A stretch of DNA of 64,000 bases from Dicyema japonicum (GCA_011109175.1 RDEW01000003.1:1689546-1753545); one strand, 5' to 3'. Positions 1-11,247 are shown, counted from the stretch's first letter. Numbers and translations: made by a program. The notes: generated from the sequence alone by a model not told the origin.

Positions 1-568
1 TATTTCCATAACACTTGTAAATACCCAGTCCAACCGTCATGGGAGCGTTGATCTTTCCGGATCCGAATCCCAAAGTCAAGGTTATCACTGGAAACATATT
101 ATTGCCTTTGGAATTTATCAATTTTATGGCAAATGGACTGTTTTGGTCCTCATTATATGGAAATTCGACTTCGAACCTTAAAGGTAATCCTGGGCATCAA
201 ACTGGAAGTAAAGATGATTTTTGAACAGAAAATCACTTTTCATTGCACGTGTTATTTGCTGCTTCTGAGAAAATGGCTTAATTTACATAAAATTAAGACT
301 TTGACTGTGAGAGCTACATTTTCATCTGTTTTTTCGATCAAAAACACTAAAATAATTAAAATAAAACGATCAGATTTTTTGTAGGACTTGTAATGTTTCC
401 AGCTAGGCATGAAAGATGACTTATACCTGGAAGAAGCCAAATCTGAGTAACTAAATGACTCCGCCAGATAGTAGCGTCCGTATCCCTGAGGTTCCCATTG
501 CTATTTTCAGGGTCATAATGTTTACAGAATTTATCAAAAAAGCGTTGATAGTTACTAATAATAGCCAA
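1..568 (-). CDS. Unrecognised host gene, partial, short introns likely
   Basis: Reading leftwards from an ATG at 568, one frame begins MAIISNYQRFFDKFCKHYDP and runs to IWRSHLVTQIWLLP. A 24-nt GT-AG segment (about 393-416) then fits an intron. Further open stretches follow at about 260-350 (IEKTDENVALTVKVL) and about 1-200 (FEVEFPYNEDQNSPFAIKLI, then GFGSGKINAPMTVGLGIYKC), which run off the left edge. I do not recognise the family. The composition is non-repetitive and unlike the TE proteins nearby, and the candidate introns match the 22-28 nt size class of the confirmed genes, which is the main reason to call it a gene. The exon joins are not proven and the three open stretches could belong to different genes. 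Confidence 0.35.
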
Positions 569-944
569 GCCATTAACGAATTTCTATAGTTTGATCAGAT
601 AATTTAAATTTCTAATAAAATAAATAAATTCAATTATTTAAAGTAACTTTAAATATATAGTTAATTTTTAAGTCATATCTGAAATCATTTTATTTAAAAA
701 TTTGGGACCGACTCGTATTGGGTGGACAAATTTTTTGAATTAAAGATATTAAAGCAAGTCATCCGGAAAAAATAGAAGAGGTTAGCAACTTGATAAACTT
801 TCACGCTTTTGGAAGCCACAGGAATTTCTCAAGACCTCATTTGTATTGTCTACCAAATATCAAGTCTGAACGTGTAACTCAGATTTTGATGGGGGTCTTG
901 AATTTTGTTAAACACTGCTGTCACCTCAAATGAAAAACCATATA
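569..944. other. AT-rich intergenic stretch
   Basis: I see no coding sequence, repeat or RNA gene here. It separates the ATG of the leftmost gene from the MITE. Confidence 0.5.
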
Positions 945-1114
945 CAGTTCGACCCGAATTGGGCAGACCCCAGGGGTGGGGCACCTCGGATTTTGGGGCA
1001 TTTTTTGGCCAACATTTTGGCAGAGTAAAATGGAAAATCGATAAAAATATGGAAATTTTGGGGCACTATAAAATTGTGGGAATGAAATTGGTGCCCCAAT
1101 TAGGGGTCGGACTG
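945..1114. mobile_element. 170-bp MITE with pogo/Tigger-like TIRs
   Basis: The left end reads CAGTTCGACCCGAATTGGG. The right end, reverse complemented, reads CAGTCCGACCCCTAATTGGG. Both are flanked by TATA (941-944 and 1115-1118), so the target duplication is TA or TATA. The interior has GGGGCA/TGCCCC blocks like those in the Tigger copy at 5276-7175, whose ends start CAGTCGAACCCCG. No coding capacity. Most likely a non-autonomous derivative moved by that transposase family. Confidence 0.65.
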
Positions 1115-1116
1115 TA

Positions 1117-1841
1117 TACCAGTCTTAATGGAGTACCAAAGACTCCTATTTCCTCATGTCGTCCAATATCTACGAGTCTTATCGAGGTTCATGGACCATT
1201 TACTCTATAACACCTCTTTGACCCGCTTCATACAAGACAATGTCACTTTGTTCGACAAAGTTATTCGACTCATTGTCTGTTAATCACTAAGTGTAGTCAT
1301 TTATTCATATATTCAACTCTATTCCTTCCACTCAGATCCTATACCCCTAACCAGGCATGCTAACTCAAAAGGCTCCATGGGTCGCATAAGATAATTTGAG
1401 TATACAAGCGGGCCATACTAACAAATCTGAAAAACACGTAATCTTATTGAAGTACATTTCAAAAATATCAATCACTTTTTAGTATTTGTTTATATTGAAT
1501 GCTCTTTTTCATGACAATTTTTCGAATATTGAAATGTAATAGTGACTTGGTCAAGTTTATAGTTTTCAGTAACAGAATGAAACGTTACAAGACATACCTG
1601 AAGAAGAATGAATTATTGTTCCTAATTGACGAGGGAGCTGCTAAAATAGAAAAAAGCTACGAACGCTCTGTTTCTGCCCTAAAAATTAAAGCTCGAGCCG
1701 GGATTTTGTTTATGTCTTCAACTCGCAATACTTCTGGAATGTCATACAATTTAAAGATGGTACAATAAAAAAGGAAAGACTTATTCTAGAAATTAAAAAC
1801 GCGTAATTTTGCTCAATGCTTGCTTACGTGATAATCTCGTA
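1117..1841. other. No gene recognised
   Basis: A plus-strand open stretch at 1499-1768 (contains KRYKTYLKKNELLFLIDEGA) has no recognised family and no splice or domain support. Otherwise nothing was seen. Confidence 0.3.
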
Positions 1842-3791
1842 AGTAAACTCTCTTAAATTTGCAGATTCTCAAATTTGCTATTTTTAAAGAAAAATCCCAA
1901 TTTTAGTGGAAATTTTCAGAATTTTTAAAGTTTTTTTTTTAACAAAATTTTTTTAACAATTAAACAAATGTCAGTTGAGGAAGCTGCTGCGTGGATTGCG
2001 AACGAGTTCCCTCGGAGTATGGTATTCGATCTTTTGTCTTAGCCATAACCCTTCTCGTTGATCCCTTTTCTTTCTGGCAAGATCCTCCGAGTTTTGCAAA
2101 AATTAAGCGTCATTGGACCAACAGCTCCCGATGATTCGGTCGCAACAGGAGTAATCGGTAGCGATCCGAGGCAGAATATTTCTTGGATTTTTTGGTTTCC
2201 GCGGTCGAAGCAGCTGCTACAGGTGTCGAACTGATTTATAAAGATTCGTGCTTGAGAATGTGTAGCACAAGTTGCGTCCCAGACAAGAGATCATCCGGAT
2301 GTGAAGGGGAAAAGGGTCATCCCGTAGGTCTCTTATCCTCTGATCAACCACTGGTTCAAGATGTGCTGGAAGCCTGAAGCTTCAGAGCTCTGACGATCAC
2401 ATCATTCAGAGCGGCATGACGTGGTCCCTTCCGGCGCTTCTTCTGCAGGACAGCGGGTGCAATCCTTTCGCATCGACTGTTTCCGCATCGGCAAAGTTTT
2501 AAAAAATTATGAATTAAACAATAAATTTTATTCAAGTAGCAAGCCTCATTTGTGATTCACAAACTCACTATCGAACAAAATTCAAATGTTGTGTTATATG
2601 GACGACAACAACTTATTATCATGCCAAAGAATTGCCGATAATTTTTTTTTTTAAGTGAACATCTGCCGAAGGACAGTTAACGCTATCTTAGAGTCATGAG
2701 TCAAGTTTGGGACAAATCAAAACTAAAATTCATCAACAAAAATAGTCAAAGTTTAAGTTCCCGCAACTTGATGAAAACTTATTGAGTGAATGGATTCGAT
2801 GGAAGTAAAAGGTATTCTTAATGTTTTTAAATTTTTTAATTTTATTGATTGGAAAATCAAAAATGCCAAGATGTTTCAAAATATGATTATCGGTGTTCTG
2901 TTACGTATTACAGTTCCAAAGAGAATGACCTTTTGAGGGCAGAAAAGAAGTCAATGTTGTATCTTGTAGATATTTTCATTTTCATTGCTTGCCATCGAAT
3001 TTGGAAAATATTAAAAATTGTTCTTTCCTAAAAATGCTACAGGAATAATTCAATGGATTAGGGAATAGACACAAATTTGACTATTTTACTGGATTATTGA
3101 AAAAGAAAATGTTAGTTCATATAAAAATTTGAACCTTAAAGACACTTTTCTATTTATAAAAATGGCCTGGAAAGATGTACACCCTAAAACAATCAAAAAT
3201 TGTTTTCAAATTCTACAAAAATCTGGTCCTAGGACACCATAGTAAATGTGAGCATAGAAATATTATCTAATACGGATATTCACGATCCGATTGAAATCAA
3301 AGAATTTATGAAATTATTCTGAAAAAATGCAATAGATAAAGAAATAACATCATTAATTGATGATAATGAGATACTCATCCATAAAGAAACTACTGAATTG
3401 AAACCCCTAAACAAGAATGAAATAACATTAAGTTAAGCGAAATTGAAAAAAATTTCATTGAGAACGTTGAAAACAAAGAGGATCTCGTCTTTATTACATC
3501 TATTAGTAGATTTAATGCAATTTTTAGAAATATAAAAAAGAAGCAAATGGGAATTCTATAAAATTTAATACTTTATTTTTAAATAAATTTTGTTTTCGTA
3601 ATAAAATCAAATTTAGTTATTTTCATCAATGAGAAGTTTACCAATAACTATTTTAAAATTATTGATTAAATTCTGAAAAAAATTATTGATTAAATTTTTA
3701 AAATTATTGATTAAATTCTGAAATTTGCCAATTCCCAAATTTGCCGCAAAAAATGCTGAACCAAAAATGGCAAATTTGAAAGAGTTTACTG
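1842..3791 (+). mobile_element. Degenerate pogo/Tigger element with nested retroelement
   Basis: The ends are inverted: AGTAAACTCTCTTAAATTTG on the left and, reverse complemented, CAGTAAACTCTTTCAAATTT on the right. TA lies outside both (1840-1841, 3792-3793). Around 3150-3225 the plus strand still encodes MAWKDVHPKTIKNCFQILQK, which matches the Tigger/CENP-B-type transposase C-terminal pattern aW..V...TI.NCF. The rest is mutated beyond a usable frame, and a foreign minus-strand retroelement piece sits at 1935-2492. Its right end abuts the 3' tail of a minus-strand LINE at 3794. This is a relic. Confidence 0.65.
1935..2492 (-). mobile_element. 3' fragment of nuclease-tailed retroelement
   Basis: The reverse strand carries degraded versions of blocks seen in the longer copies at 19310-21425 (+) and 48605-49430 (-): a GLHPLSCR stretch, a remnant of the RPDG...VWDVTC region, and a RGNSFAIHAA-like C-terminus. 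It lies inside the Tigger relic, and AAAGTTTT occurs at both borders (1927-1934 and 2493-2500), which fits a target-site duplication. It is 5' truncated and not functional. Confidence 0.6.
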
Positions 3792-3793
3792 TA

Positions 3794-4440
3794 TTATTAA
3801 CCCAAGAACACCAATAGTTAATTTAATTACTAAATTAATTAAGTGATCTAGAAGACCTCAATCAGATTTCTCATCTTTTCCTTGTGCGCCCTAACACATC
3901 TTTTCTGTGGGCTGGGTGGTTTTGGGAATAGGAATTGGGGAGGGGTGATGCATACCCTTCTCATAAGACACGTCGTTATCCAGTATCTTTCCTGTTTCAT
4001 CTTAGCCTTGTATCTGATCTCTCTCCAAGGCTCGGATCTTCGCCCTGGTTTCCCAAGACTGTTTCTGTAGGCTTTTTAGGCAATTTCTTTCCTTCGTGAG
4101 TGAATCGGGTGCGCGGGAAGGCTTCTTCGTGAAATGGACTGTCTTTCTTTTGATAAAAGTCCTCATACCCTCACGGAGTACACCAGTGAAGTAGAGTAAA
4201 GCGTTATTGAAAGATTTAAAGCTGTTAGGGTCCAAACTATGAAAGTTATAGTGACGAACTGTGAGAACAAACTCCAGTTGACATTTATGTAGTCTGGCCG
4301 TAACATTGTATTCCTTTCAATCAACAATTTTCCTTTAAACGTGATAATAGGGGTTATGGTCACTGGTAGTGTCGTATGATACTGACCAATTGATTAGGGC
4401 GGCAATTTTTGAGGAAGCAAGTGTCAGGGGAGGAAGGTTG
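3794..4440 (-). mobile_element. LINE copy with reverse transcriptase deleted
   Basis: Read leftwards, this begins inside an APE endonuclease (INWSVSYDTTSDHNP at about 4345-4395, containing the SDHNP motif). It continues through the linker (LDPNSFKSFNNALLYFTGVL) and jumps to the family C-terminus near 3860-3950 (RCVRAHKEKMRNLIEVF). It ends in a 3' tail (TTAACTATTGGTGTTCTTGG reading on the minus strand). The reverse transcriptase is missing, so this is an internally deleted copy. Its 5' end is cut at about 4440 against another LINE piece. Confidence 0.55.
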
Positions 4441-5273
4441 ATAAATATATCCACTGTCATTTGTCCAAGTCGTTTGTCTGAGGTAAATAAGGACGAAGAA
4501 GATTTTTCAGTAGATATATCAAGCCGGTTATAATTTGGTCAAATTTAATTAAATTAACACAGCCAACCATCCAAAGTGGACCCCATCGACATTATCGACG
4601 TTGAGTTGCCTCTCACGATTGCAGCAGAGATCAACTGGAGAAGCCACCGGGTCTCATGTGCGTCGTGGCTTGTTAGTGTAGCTTAGCTAAATTTGAATCT
4701 TGTGACGATATCCTTGTAGTCATTCTGATTTCTTTAGGATATACGATTAATAGGTCATCAGCATATGATAGGAGGAAATCGTCTTTATCATCGGATTGTA
4801 ATAAATCGGACATAAGGCGGGTGATAAATGGGAATCTTGTGGGACAGTGATTTTGAAACTGGTTTGATCCCATCCATGTATACCCGGGCCCTTCTTCCAT
4901 TGATGAAGTTAGCAAGCCAAAGATTTATATTGGGGTTGACGGGGAGGGCAAACAATTTCCGGGTTAAAATTTTCCTTGAGACAGAGTCGAAGGCCTTTTG
5001 TAAATCGATCAAACGACTGTTTTGAAGTGACGAGGATTTGTGTTAAAGCCTTCAATGATAAATTGGTTTAGGGAAGTTAGGTGGGTAGAAGTTGAATAGC
5101 CCCTTCTGAATCCATGCTGTGAGGACGAATAAGGAAGGGACGGGTTTATTAAATTAAGAATCAATTTTTCAATAATTTTGAGTGCATAGTAAAGAGATTA
5201 GTCGAAATGATGCAGGATTGTCCTTAGGTTTCCCAGGCTTAAGGATTGGGCGTATATAGGACAGTTTTCCAGA
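4440..5273 (-). mobile_element. LINE reverse transcriptase, 3' part of split copy
   Basis: The minus strand encodes SYIRPILKPGKPKDNP next to the Tigger border, MIDLQKAFDSVSRKIL with WLANFINGRRARVYMDG at 4788-5012, and LLSYADDLLIV at 4673-4915 (YADD catalytic motif). The thumb piece SSLFTSDKRLGQMTV ends near 4450. The frames are broken several times. The 5' part of the same copy continues at 7178-8452 beyond the inserted Tigger. The family C-terminus is absent. This is an APE-type non-LTR element of the CR1/Jockey superfamily kind, clade not assigned. Confidence 0.75.
4545..4665 (-). mobile_element. Small 3' end of nuclease-tailed retroelement
   Basis: The minus strand reads TRWLLQLISAAIVRGNSTSI, matching the RWLxERxSLAxxRGNS C-terminus of the copies at 19310-21425 and 48605-49430. 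The plus-strand DNA is also alike at 46780-46830. It lies inside the LINE thumb region. Confidence 0.5.
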
Positions 5274-5275
5274 TA

Positions 5276-7175
5276 CAGTCGAACCCCGGGGTGGGGCATC
5301 AAAGTGCCCCAAAAAGCGGGGGTGCCCTCCAAAACCGGGGTTTGGTTCAAACTATTGATTTATGGTTGATTTAACTTAAATTTTTGTTTACTTTGCGAAA
5401 AAGGAACTTCTTCACCTCTTCCAAAGTGTTTATAAAATAAGTTGTGATTTTTTGCTCTATAGTTTGATAGATTTTATTCTATGTTTTTTATTCGATTTTT
5501 ATTAATTAATAAATCATTATTTTTAAAACATTTTTTTGAAATTATCAGTCAATTTCAAATTTTTCTTATTTCTTAAATCTTTTTTAAGTTGAAATCTAAA
5601 CTCATAATATTTTTGGAATGTCTCAAAAGATGTATTTTGAGCTACATTTTCTAACTTATCCATCATTTCATACGTTTCTGATATCGTTGTTTTGTCCTCT
5701 GTGTCAATTCCATTATAAAACTCGCGACTCTTGACTAGATCTTCGTTTTCTTCAGATATTACTTCAGTTATTATTTCTTCCAGGACTTCTTCCCCACAAT
5801 TTTTATCTTCAACTGATTCTTCTCTATTTTCCTCAATTATCTTCCAACAATTAATTATTGTTGTTTCTTTAACTTCCATCCACGCTTTTTTAACAAGTAC
5901 CATAATCTGTCGCATATCTATATTTTTCAAAGATTTAATTATTGTATCTTTTTCCAAATTGAGCATAAAATCCATTAGGAAGTTTATGTACTTTAAAATA
6001 CTTTATTATACCCATGTCTAAAGGTTGAATCAAAGATGTTGTGATTTTCGGAAGAAAAAACAATTTAACATTTGAGTATTCCAATAAATAATGGCATGCA
6101 GCATTATCTATTATTAAAAGTATTTTTCTATCTTGTGAGAGAAAGTCGTCGTTAATCTTTGAGACCCACATTTTGAAAATTTCTCTGTTCATCCAGAAAT
6201 TTATTAACGCTGCATATAAAATACTGAATTTTTCACAATCAAAATCTATGTTAAAATATAATTAAGCCGACTTTTCATACAACGAGGTGATTTGTATTTT
6301 CCAATAACAAGGGGTCTTAATTTTTTTCCTGCTGCATTACTGCAAAGGAGAACTGTTACTCTTTCTTTACTGAATTTTGTACCATGACATGTTTCTATAG
6401 ATTCGACATAAGATCTTGAAGAAAATTTTTCAACATACAAAGATGTTTCATCATAGTTAAAAATATTTTCATGACCATAAGTTTTCAACAAATTATCGAA
6501 TTGAAAAAAAAATTTGTCAAATTACTTTTATCTGCTGATTTTTTTTCACCACAAATGGCCTTAAAAACCAGATCATGTCTCTTCTTAAATCTGTCTAACC
6601 AACCGTTTGAGGTTTTAAAAGATGTTGAATAATTCAATTTTGTCGATATTTTTTTCGCGATGGCTTTGATTAAAGTACCCGAAATAGGAAAGGAATCATC
6701 CCTCAAACGACGAAAAGCATTAAAAGTTAATTCGTCAAGTTTTTCAAATTGATTGACTTTATTAGAAACTGGTTCAACTTCATCTATTTGAACTAATCTT
6801 GAAGTGACTGATCCGGTATTAATGAAAGAAGAAATGTTTTTTTTGATTCGGGAAATAGTGCCTTTGCTTATCTTGAATTTTTTTGCAACTTCTCTTTCAG
6901 AAGATGTTTGTAGACACTTTGCAATTTTAATTTTTGTTTCAATAGAAATTTTGGAAGGCATTACACAAAGACAATTATCACGTGTTCAAAAATAATATTA
7001 TTCAAAATAATAATATGTAATAAAATATTAAAATAAATTATTAAAGTGCCCCATACTAGGGTTTTGATAATTTCCAAATTTGTAAATATTTGATGGAAAA
7101 TGTACTAAAAATAAAATCGCCCCAAAAAGCGAGGGTGCCCCAAGGCGGGGGTTTTATTGGGGCGGGGTTCGACTT
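5276..7175 (-). mobile_element. pogo/Tigger DNA transposon inserted in LINE
   Basis: The element starts CAGTCGAACCCCGGGGTGGG and ends with the inverted form GCGGGGTTCGACTT, with TA at 5274-5275 and 7176-7177. The flanking DNA is one LINE: joining 7178 rightwards with 5273 leftwards restores NYSINMNTIPTIWK and then the IRPILKPGKP block. The transposase reads leftwards. Psq-type and CENP-B-type helix-turn-helix regions (MPSKISIETKIKIAKCLQTS, later NGWLDRFKKRHDL) are at 6485-6961. The D block NYDETSLY is near 6430-6455. LIIDNAACH and PLDMGIIKYFK carry the second and third Asp, 29 residues apart. AWMEVKETTIINCW lies near the C-terminus. At least three single-base frame breaks (near 6500, 6255 and 5975) interrupt it. 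Confidence 0.85.
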
Positions 7176-7177
7176 TA

Positions 7178-8452
7178 GTTGGAATTGTATTCATGTTTAT
7201 TGAATAGTTGAAAATCACTGTGATTGCATCAATCGCTATAGGTCCAAGGTGTTATAATAAGATAACAGGGATAGAATCAGGCCCACGAGAGAAGGAAGAA
7301 TTCATCCTCTTCAAATCTTCACTGACATCTGAATGTGAGATAAAGTTAATCGGTTAGGTTTGGTCTCATTGAGGATAAATAAGGACCATCCAAATTTCCT
7401 GAAAATTTTGTAGTCTATACTGGCGTAATATTTCATAAGTTTGTTAAGACTGTGCTGATTCGTCTTTTGTCTGTTAGCATTTCCTTTTAAGCAAATTGGT
7501 AATTTTTCTCCATATCGTCTGAGTGTATTTCTAAAATGGAAGGGAAGGATGATATAGTTTGTCCCATTTGTTGACTTCATCTCTTCTAATCCTTTTTGAT
7601 ATTTTGTCATTGAAAGTTTTTGTTCGATTTTTTTGTCCGGGAAAAAAATACATGTCTTTTCAGACGATTCCTCTTTTTAATAAATTGGTGTTATGATCGA
7701 TTTTTCATTGTAGAATTTAAATCATCCGGGTGGAGTGAATATTCTCCGCACCATGAGAATTGTTTTGTTCACTTTTTTGATTCGAATAATGATTGGATTG
7801 TGATCGGAAAGTAATCCATAATGCACCGTCCATGATGTGTCCGGTGCAAGGTTTGGGGAACAGAAGGTAATGTCCGGGGATGTTGATGCATAGTTTTCCA
7901 TGTAAGGAGTCCTATTGTGCTTCCTGGAGTTATTAAAGATAGTCAGAGAGGTGAGTTGGTTTAGGATAATCCTCTTGAGTCTGCTGGCTGTGATTTTAAC
8001 CAGGCTGGATGTTTAGCATTAAAATCTCCACACAATATCAGGTTTCCAAACTTGTTTAACTTGGTTAGGTTTAGTGAGAATCCTTTTGGGCAAGAAGATG
8101 GAGGGGGGAAGTGGATGTTTGTAATGTTAAAAGTCCCGAATCGACTTGTAATTGATATTCCAGATATTTCTGTAATGATGAAAAGACCCCCACCACGACG
8201 GTTTAATGAAAAACGGTAGTTAGAGAATTTTGCTTTTGATTTCGTTGATGTTTATCTGCAGAATTGAGAGTGGGGGCCTGGATTAAGTTCAATGTCATCG
8301 GTGAGAATTATCAGAAACCTATTCAGCCGAAGGGGATTAAGAAAAAAAAAAGGCCGTTGTCCAAAGAGTCTTTCTTCGGATGGGAAGTAGTTAATGGTGG
8401 ACCCTGAGCACCTCCAGAACTTTCATAACAGGTAGACTACATAACGTCAAGT
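7178..8452 (-). mobile_element. LINE 5' part of split copy: 2A-like motif, endonuclease, RT start
   Basis: Read leftwards: a 5' start resembling the other full-length copies (TTATGTAGTCTACC near 8440), then RLNRFLIILTDDIELNPGP with a 2A-like DIELNPGP (8273-8299). ILQININEIKSKIL follows, then a jump to RRGGGLFIITEISGI. The endonuclease continues with CGDFNAKHPAWLKSQPAD near 8000, LLSDHNPIIIRI near 7790 and the RT start GPDSIPVILL near 7270. The jump removes the endonuclease segment that holds the catalytic Glu, so this copy was dead before or independently of the Tigger insertion. Confidence 0.75.
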
Positions 8453-8454
8453 TT

Positions 8455-8905
8455 TCTTATTTTTATTTATTTTTATTCATTTAACTCCAAGACCACCAAG
8501 AAAGATAGGTCAAAACTAACTAATTAGGTGATCCCAGCCTCCAATAACATCCAAACTCTCTTCATCTAGTCTTTTGATGACCCAACCGCATTCTGGAAGC
8601 GCCTTCTCTCTTCCTCTGCAAAGGAATTCAATCGGCGTGCACTTTTTTTATAACCGACCAAAATTCCTCTGCATTTTTCCTTGAATGGGTGTCCCAGTTC
8701 CTTCCAGAAACGTAGGAAACCCTGGCCATTCTTCAACCTCGCCTCATCAGAAACGAGGCCGCCAATGGGGATGTCCTTGTGGTGCATAATTTTCCGCCTG
8801 AGGGAGTTCAAATGATCCACTATCGAAGAGGGAATCGCAAATCTCCAGGCGAAGCAGGCATATTCAATGGTAGGAACGATGACTTGCTGACGCAAGCAGC
8901 AGGGG
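8455..8905 (-). mobile_element. 5'-truncated LINE 3' end
   Basis: The minus strand at 8566-8895 encodes the LINE C-terminus (VIVPTIEYACFAWRFAIPSS, SLRRKI, ARLKNGQGF). It ends in a tail with GGGATCACCTAATTAG and a TAAATAAAAATA-type terminus at 8455-8520. It closely resembles the C-terminus of the LINE at 59280-59564. The upstream RT is missing, as expected for a truncated insertion. Confidence 0.7.
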
Positions 8906-9188
8906 GGAAAGGGCTATTCTTTATGATCGCTATTTAAAAACAATTTATTTAAGATCCAAAAGATCGTAGACAATTGTCTTTAGTTTATTAATAATCTAAA
9001 TTTATTTTATTAATAATATTTTTTAAAATTTATTTATTTTCTTCATCTACTCTTGTTGGTTTGTTCATAAATGTAATTTAGGTGAAGTATAGCATGTATC
9101 AGAATGTATTTCATCAAGATCAAGAAGGAACCATAACTGAAGATCCCGTAATTTGATATTTAAGTATATTTAGTCATATGCGACTGCA
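8906..9188. other. Upstream region of SF3B2
   Basis: AT-rich DNA between the LINE border and the proposed SF3B2 start. No promoter motif can be assigned with confidence. Confidence 0.3.
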
Positions 9189-11247
9189 ATGTACCAAACA
9201 AAGCTTCCACAGGCACTAGAACGTGTTCTGCTTAATAAAGAGCGAAGATCTGAACAGGATTTGTACACGAAGGATCAAATAAGTTAGTCAAATCAATGTA
9301 TTTAGCCTTGACTGAAGAAAATGTCACTGATAATCTCAGTGATGATGAGATTGTAAGACAAGTAAAGCAAAAGAAACAAAATCCGCGGAAAAGAAAGAAG
9401 AAAAAATTTAAATCTTGTAAAATCTCAACTTCTTCAGTCGAAATTGATAAACCAAGGCCTGACCCTTTGTCTGAGAATGTGGTCATCGAGTATATAGTGG
9501 AACATGAATTCTAGATATTTGGAGGAGGAATTAAAACTTGATGTAAATGACCCCAATTATATGGACTACAAGAGAATTTTTGATTCCTTCAAAATAGCAG
9601 AAGAGCGTTCTAAATCTAACAGAATCGTGGTTAGAAACGACAGCAATGCCGTGAAGGATGAAGCGATGAATATTGTTCCTCTGAAGGCACGTGGGGCGTA
9701 TGCTCAACTTGAAGTCGAAAAAGAAGCTGCTGAAAATATGGAAAAACCTAAACTTTCCAAGAAGCAGTGGAAAAAACTAAATCGCCACACTGTCGCTGAG
9801 CTAAAACAAGTAAGTTAAAGTCAAATTTCAGTTGGTGGACAGACCTGATTTGGTGGAAATGCAGGATGTCACTGCGAATGACCCCAAACTCCTGATATTT
9901 CTCAAATCGTACAGAAATACAGTGAAAGTGCCCCGTCATTGGTGTTTCAAAAGGAAGTATTTACAGGGAAAACGAGGATTTGAAAAGACTCCATATGTGT
10001 TACCTGATTATATTAGAGCAACGGGAGTTACAGAACTGAGAGGGGTAACTCAGGATAAGGTTATATTGTTATTGATAGTCTAGGATGCTCACAAGTGCTT
10101 AAAATCGAAAATGAGGGAGAAGATCAGACCCAAGCTGGGTAAACTGGACATTGACTATGGGAAACTACATGATGCGTTTTTCAAATGGCAGACACAAAGC
10201 CCTCCCGTATGACGGGGCATGGGGACATTTACTATGAAAGCAAGGAGTTCGAAACCAAGTTAATGGAAAAAAAGCCTGGAAATTTGTCTGAGGAACTGAG
10301 AATGGCTCTTGGAATGCCACTAGGCCCGGTTTATTTGCTATTTATATTTTAAGGAATCTCACAAGTTTCCTCCACCATGGCTGATCGCAATGCAGAGATA
10401 TGGCCCGCCTCCTTCGTATCCGAACATGCGTATTCCTGGGTTGAATGCACCAATTCCTGAAGTATTTAGTGACTCTGTATTGTAGGGGTGTTCATTTGGG
10501 TATCATGCAGGAGGATGGGGGAAGCCTCCTGTTGACGCATTGGGGAAACCATTGTATGGGGATGTTTTTGCCGTTTACCAAATTCACGTCCCGGTCGTCT
10601 AAATTTGATTTATTAGAGGAAGCTGAAATTGAAACAGTTGATAGAAGTCATTGGGGGCAAATTCAGATGGGGTCTGATTCTGATGATGATATTTCTGAGA
10701 ATGAGTTTGAGAACGATAATGAGTTAACTAAGGAAAACTTCCCGGAGACTGGAATCGAGACTCCTATGGAAGGGTACTTTTTATATTTCAATAGATTTAT
10801 CACTCCAAGTGGTACATCGACATACCCTGTTGGTTTTGAGACTCCGGAGACGATCGAATTGAGCAAGAAAAAGATAGAAGATTATATGGATTCTTCTGAG
10901 ACTCCAACTCTCTACCACGTTCTTCCTGAAAAGAAATCATCAATTGGATCAGCTATCATGGGTTCTACTCATGTTTATGATACTTCGGTATTTACTTTAT
11001 ATTATTTAGATGATTGGATCCAAACAAACATTGGACAGCAATCCCGAATCCTCTGGTTCATCCCCTTCAAACACCAATCTTCAAGAAAATGATAGACATG
11101 GGGACCCCCTTTTTCCTGTTGTTTCGTCGAATGATAATGAAAAAGTTTTATTTTTTGGATATTATTTAGAATAAAGCCCAGGAATCTTCTAGCAGTAAAC
11201 CTAAGGGATCAAATAACTCAAAGAAACATAAAGATTTTAAATTTTGA
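9189..11247 (+). CDS. SF3B2: Splicing factor 3B subunit 2 (SF3b145) with seven 22-25 nt introns
   Basis: SF3B2 is a core subunit of the SF3b complex that holds U2 (and U12) snRNP on the branch site. Proposed start M-Y-Q-T-K-L-P-Q-A-L-E-R matches the conserved IPQALEKIL block of other SF3B2 proteins. In-frame stop TAG lies just upstream (9171). Next come a basic KRKKKKFK tract, DPNYMDYKRIFDSF, PKLSKKQWKKLNRHTVAELK, the highly conserved VPRHWCFKRKYLQGKRG block, KLDIDYGKLHDAFFKWQT, the Pro-rich PPPWLIAMQRYGPPPSYPN, and the final KKHKDFKF-stop. Introns supported by alignment: 9810-9831, 10060-10083, 10329-10353, 10462-10485, 10594-10618 (less certain), 10988-11009, 11145-11169. Frame breaks near 9260, near 9490-9510 and at 10191-10196 (extra CA) are probably sequence errors, since introns are retained and the protein is otherwise conserved. 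The N-terminal SAP domain and Pro-rich region of the human protein are absent unless an upstream exon exists. Confidence 0.95.

Noticed and set aside
9189-11247. SF3B2 as a processed pseudogene because of frameshifts
   Set aside because: Introns are retained in all conserved positions, so it is not retrocopied; the breaks are 1-2 nt and similar in the other host genes.
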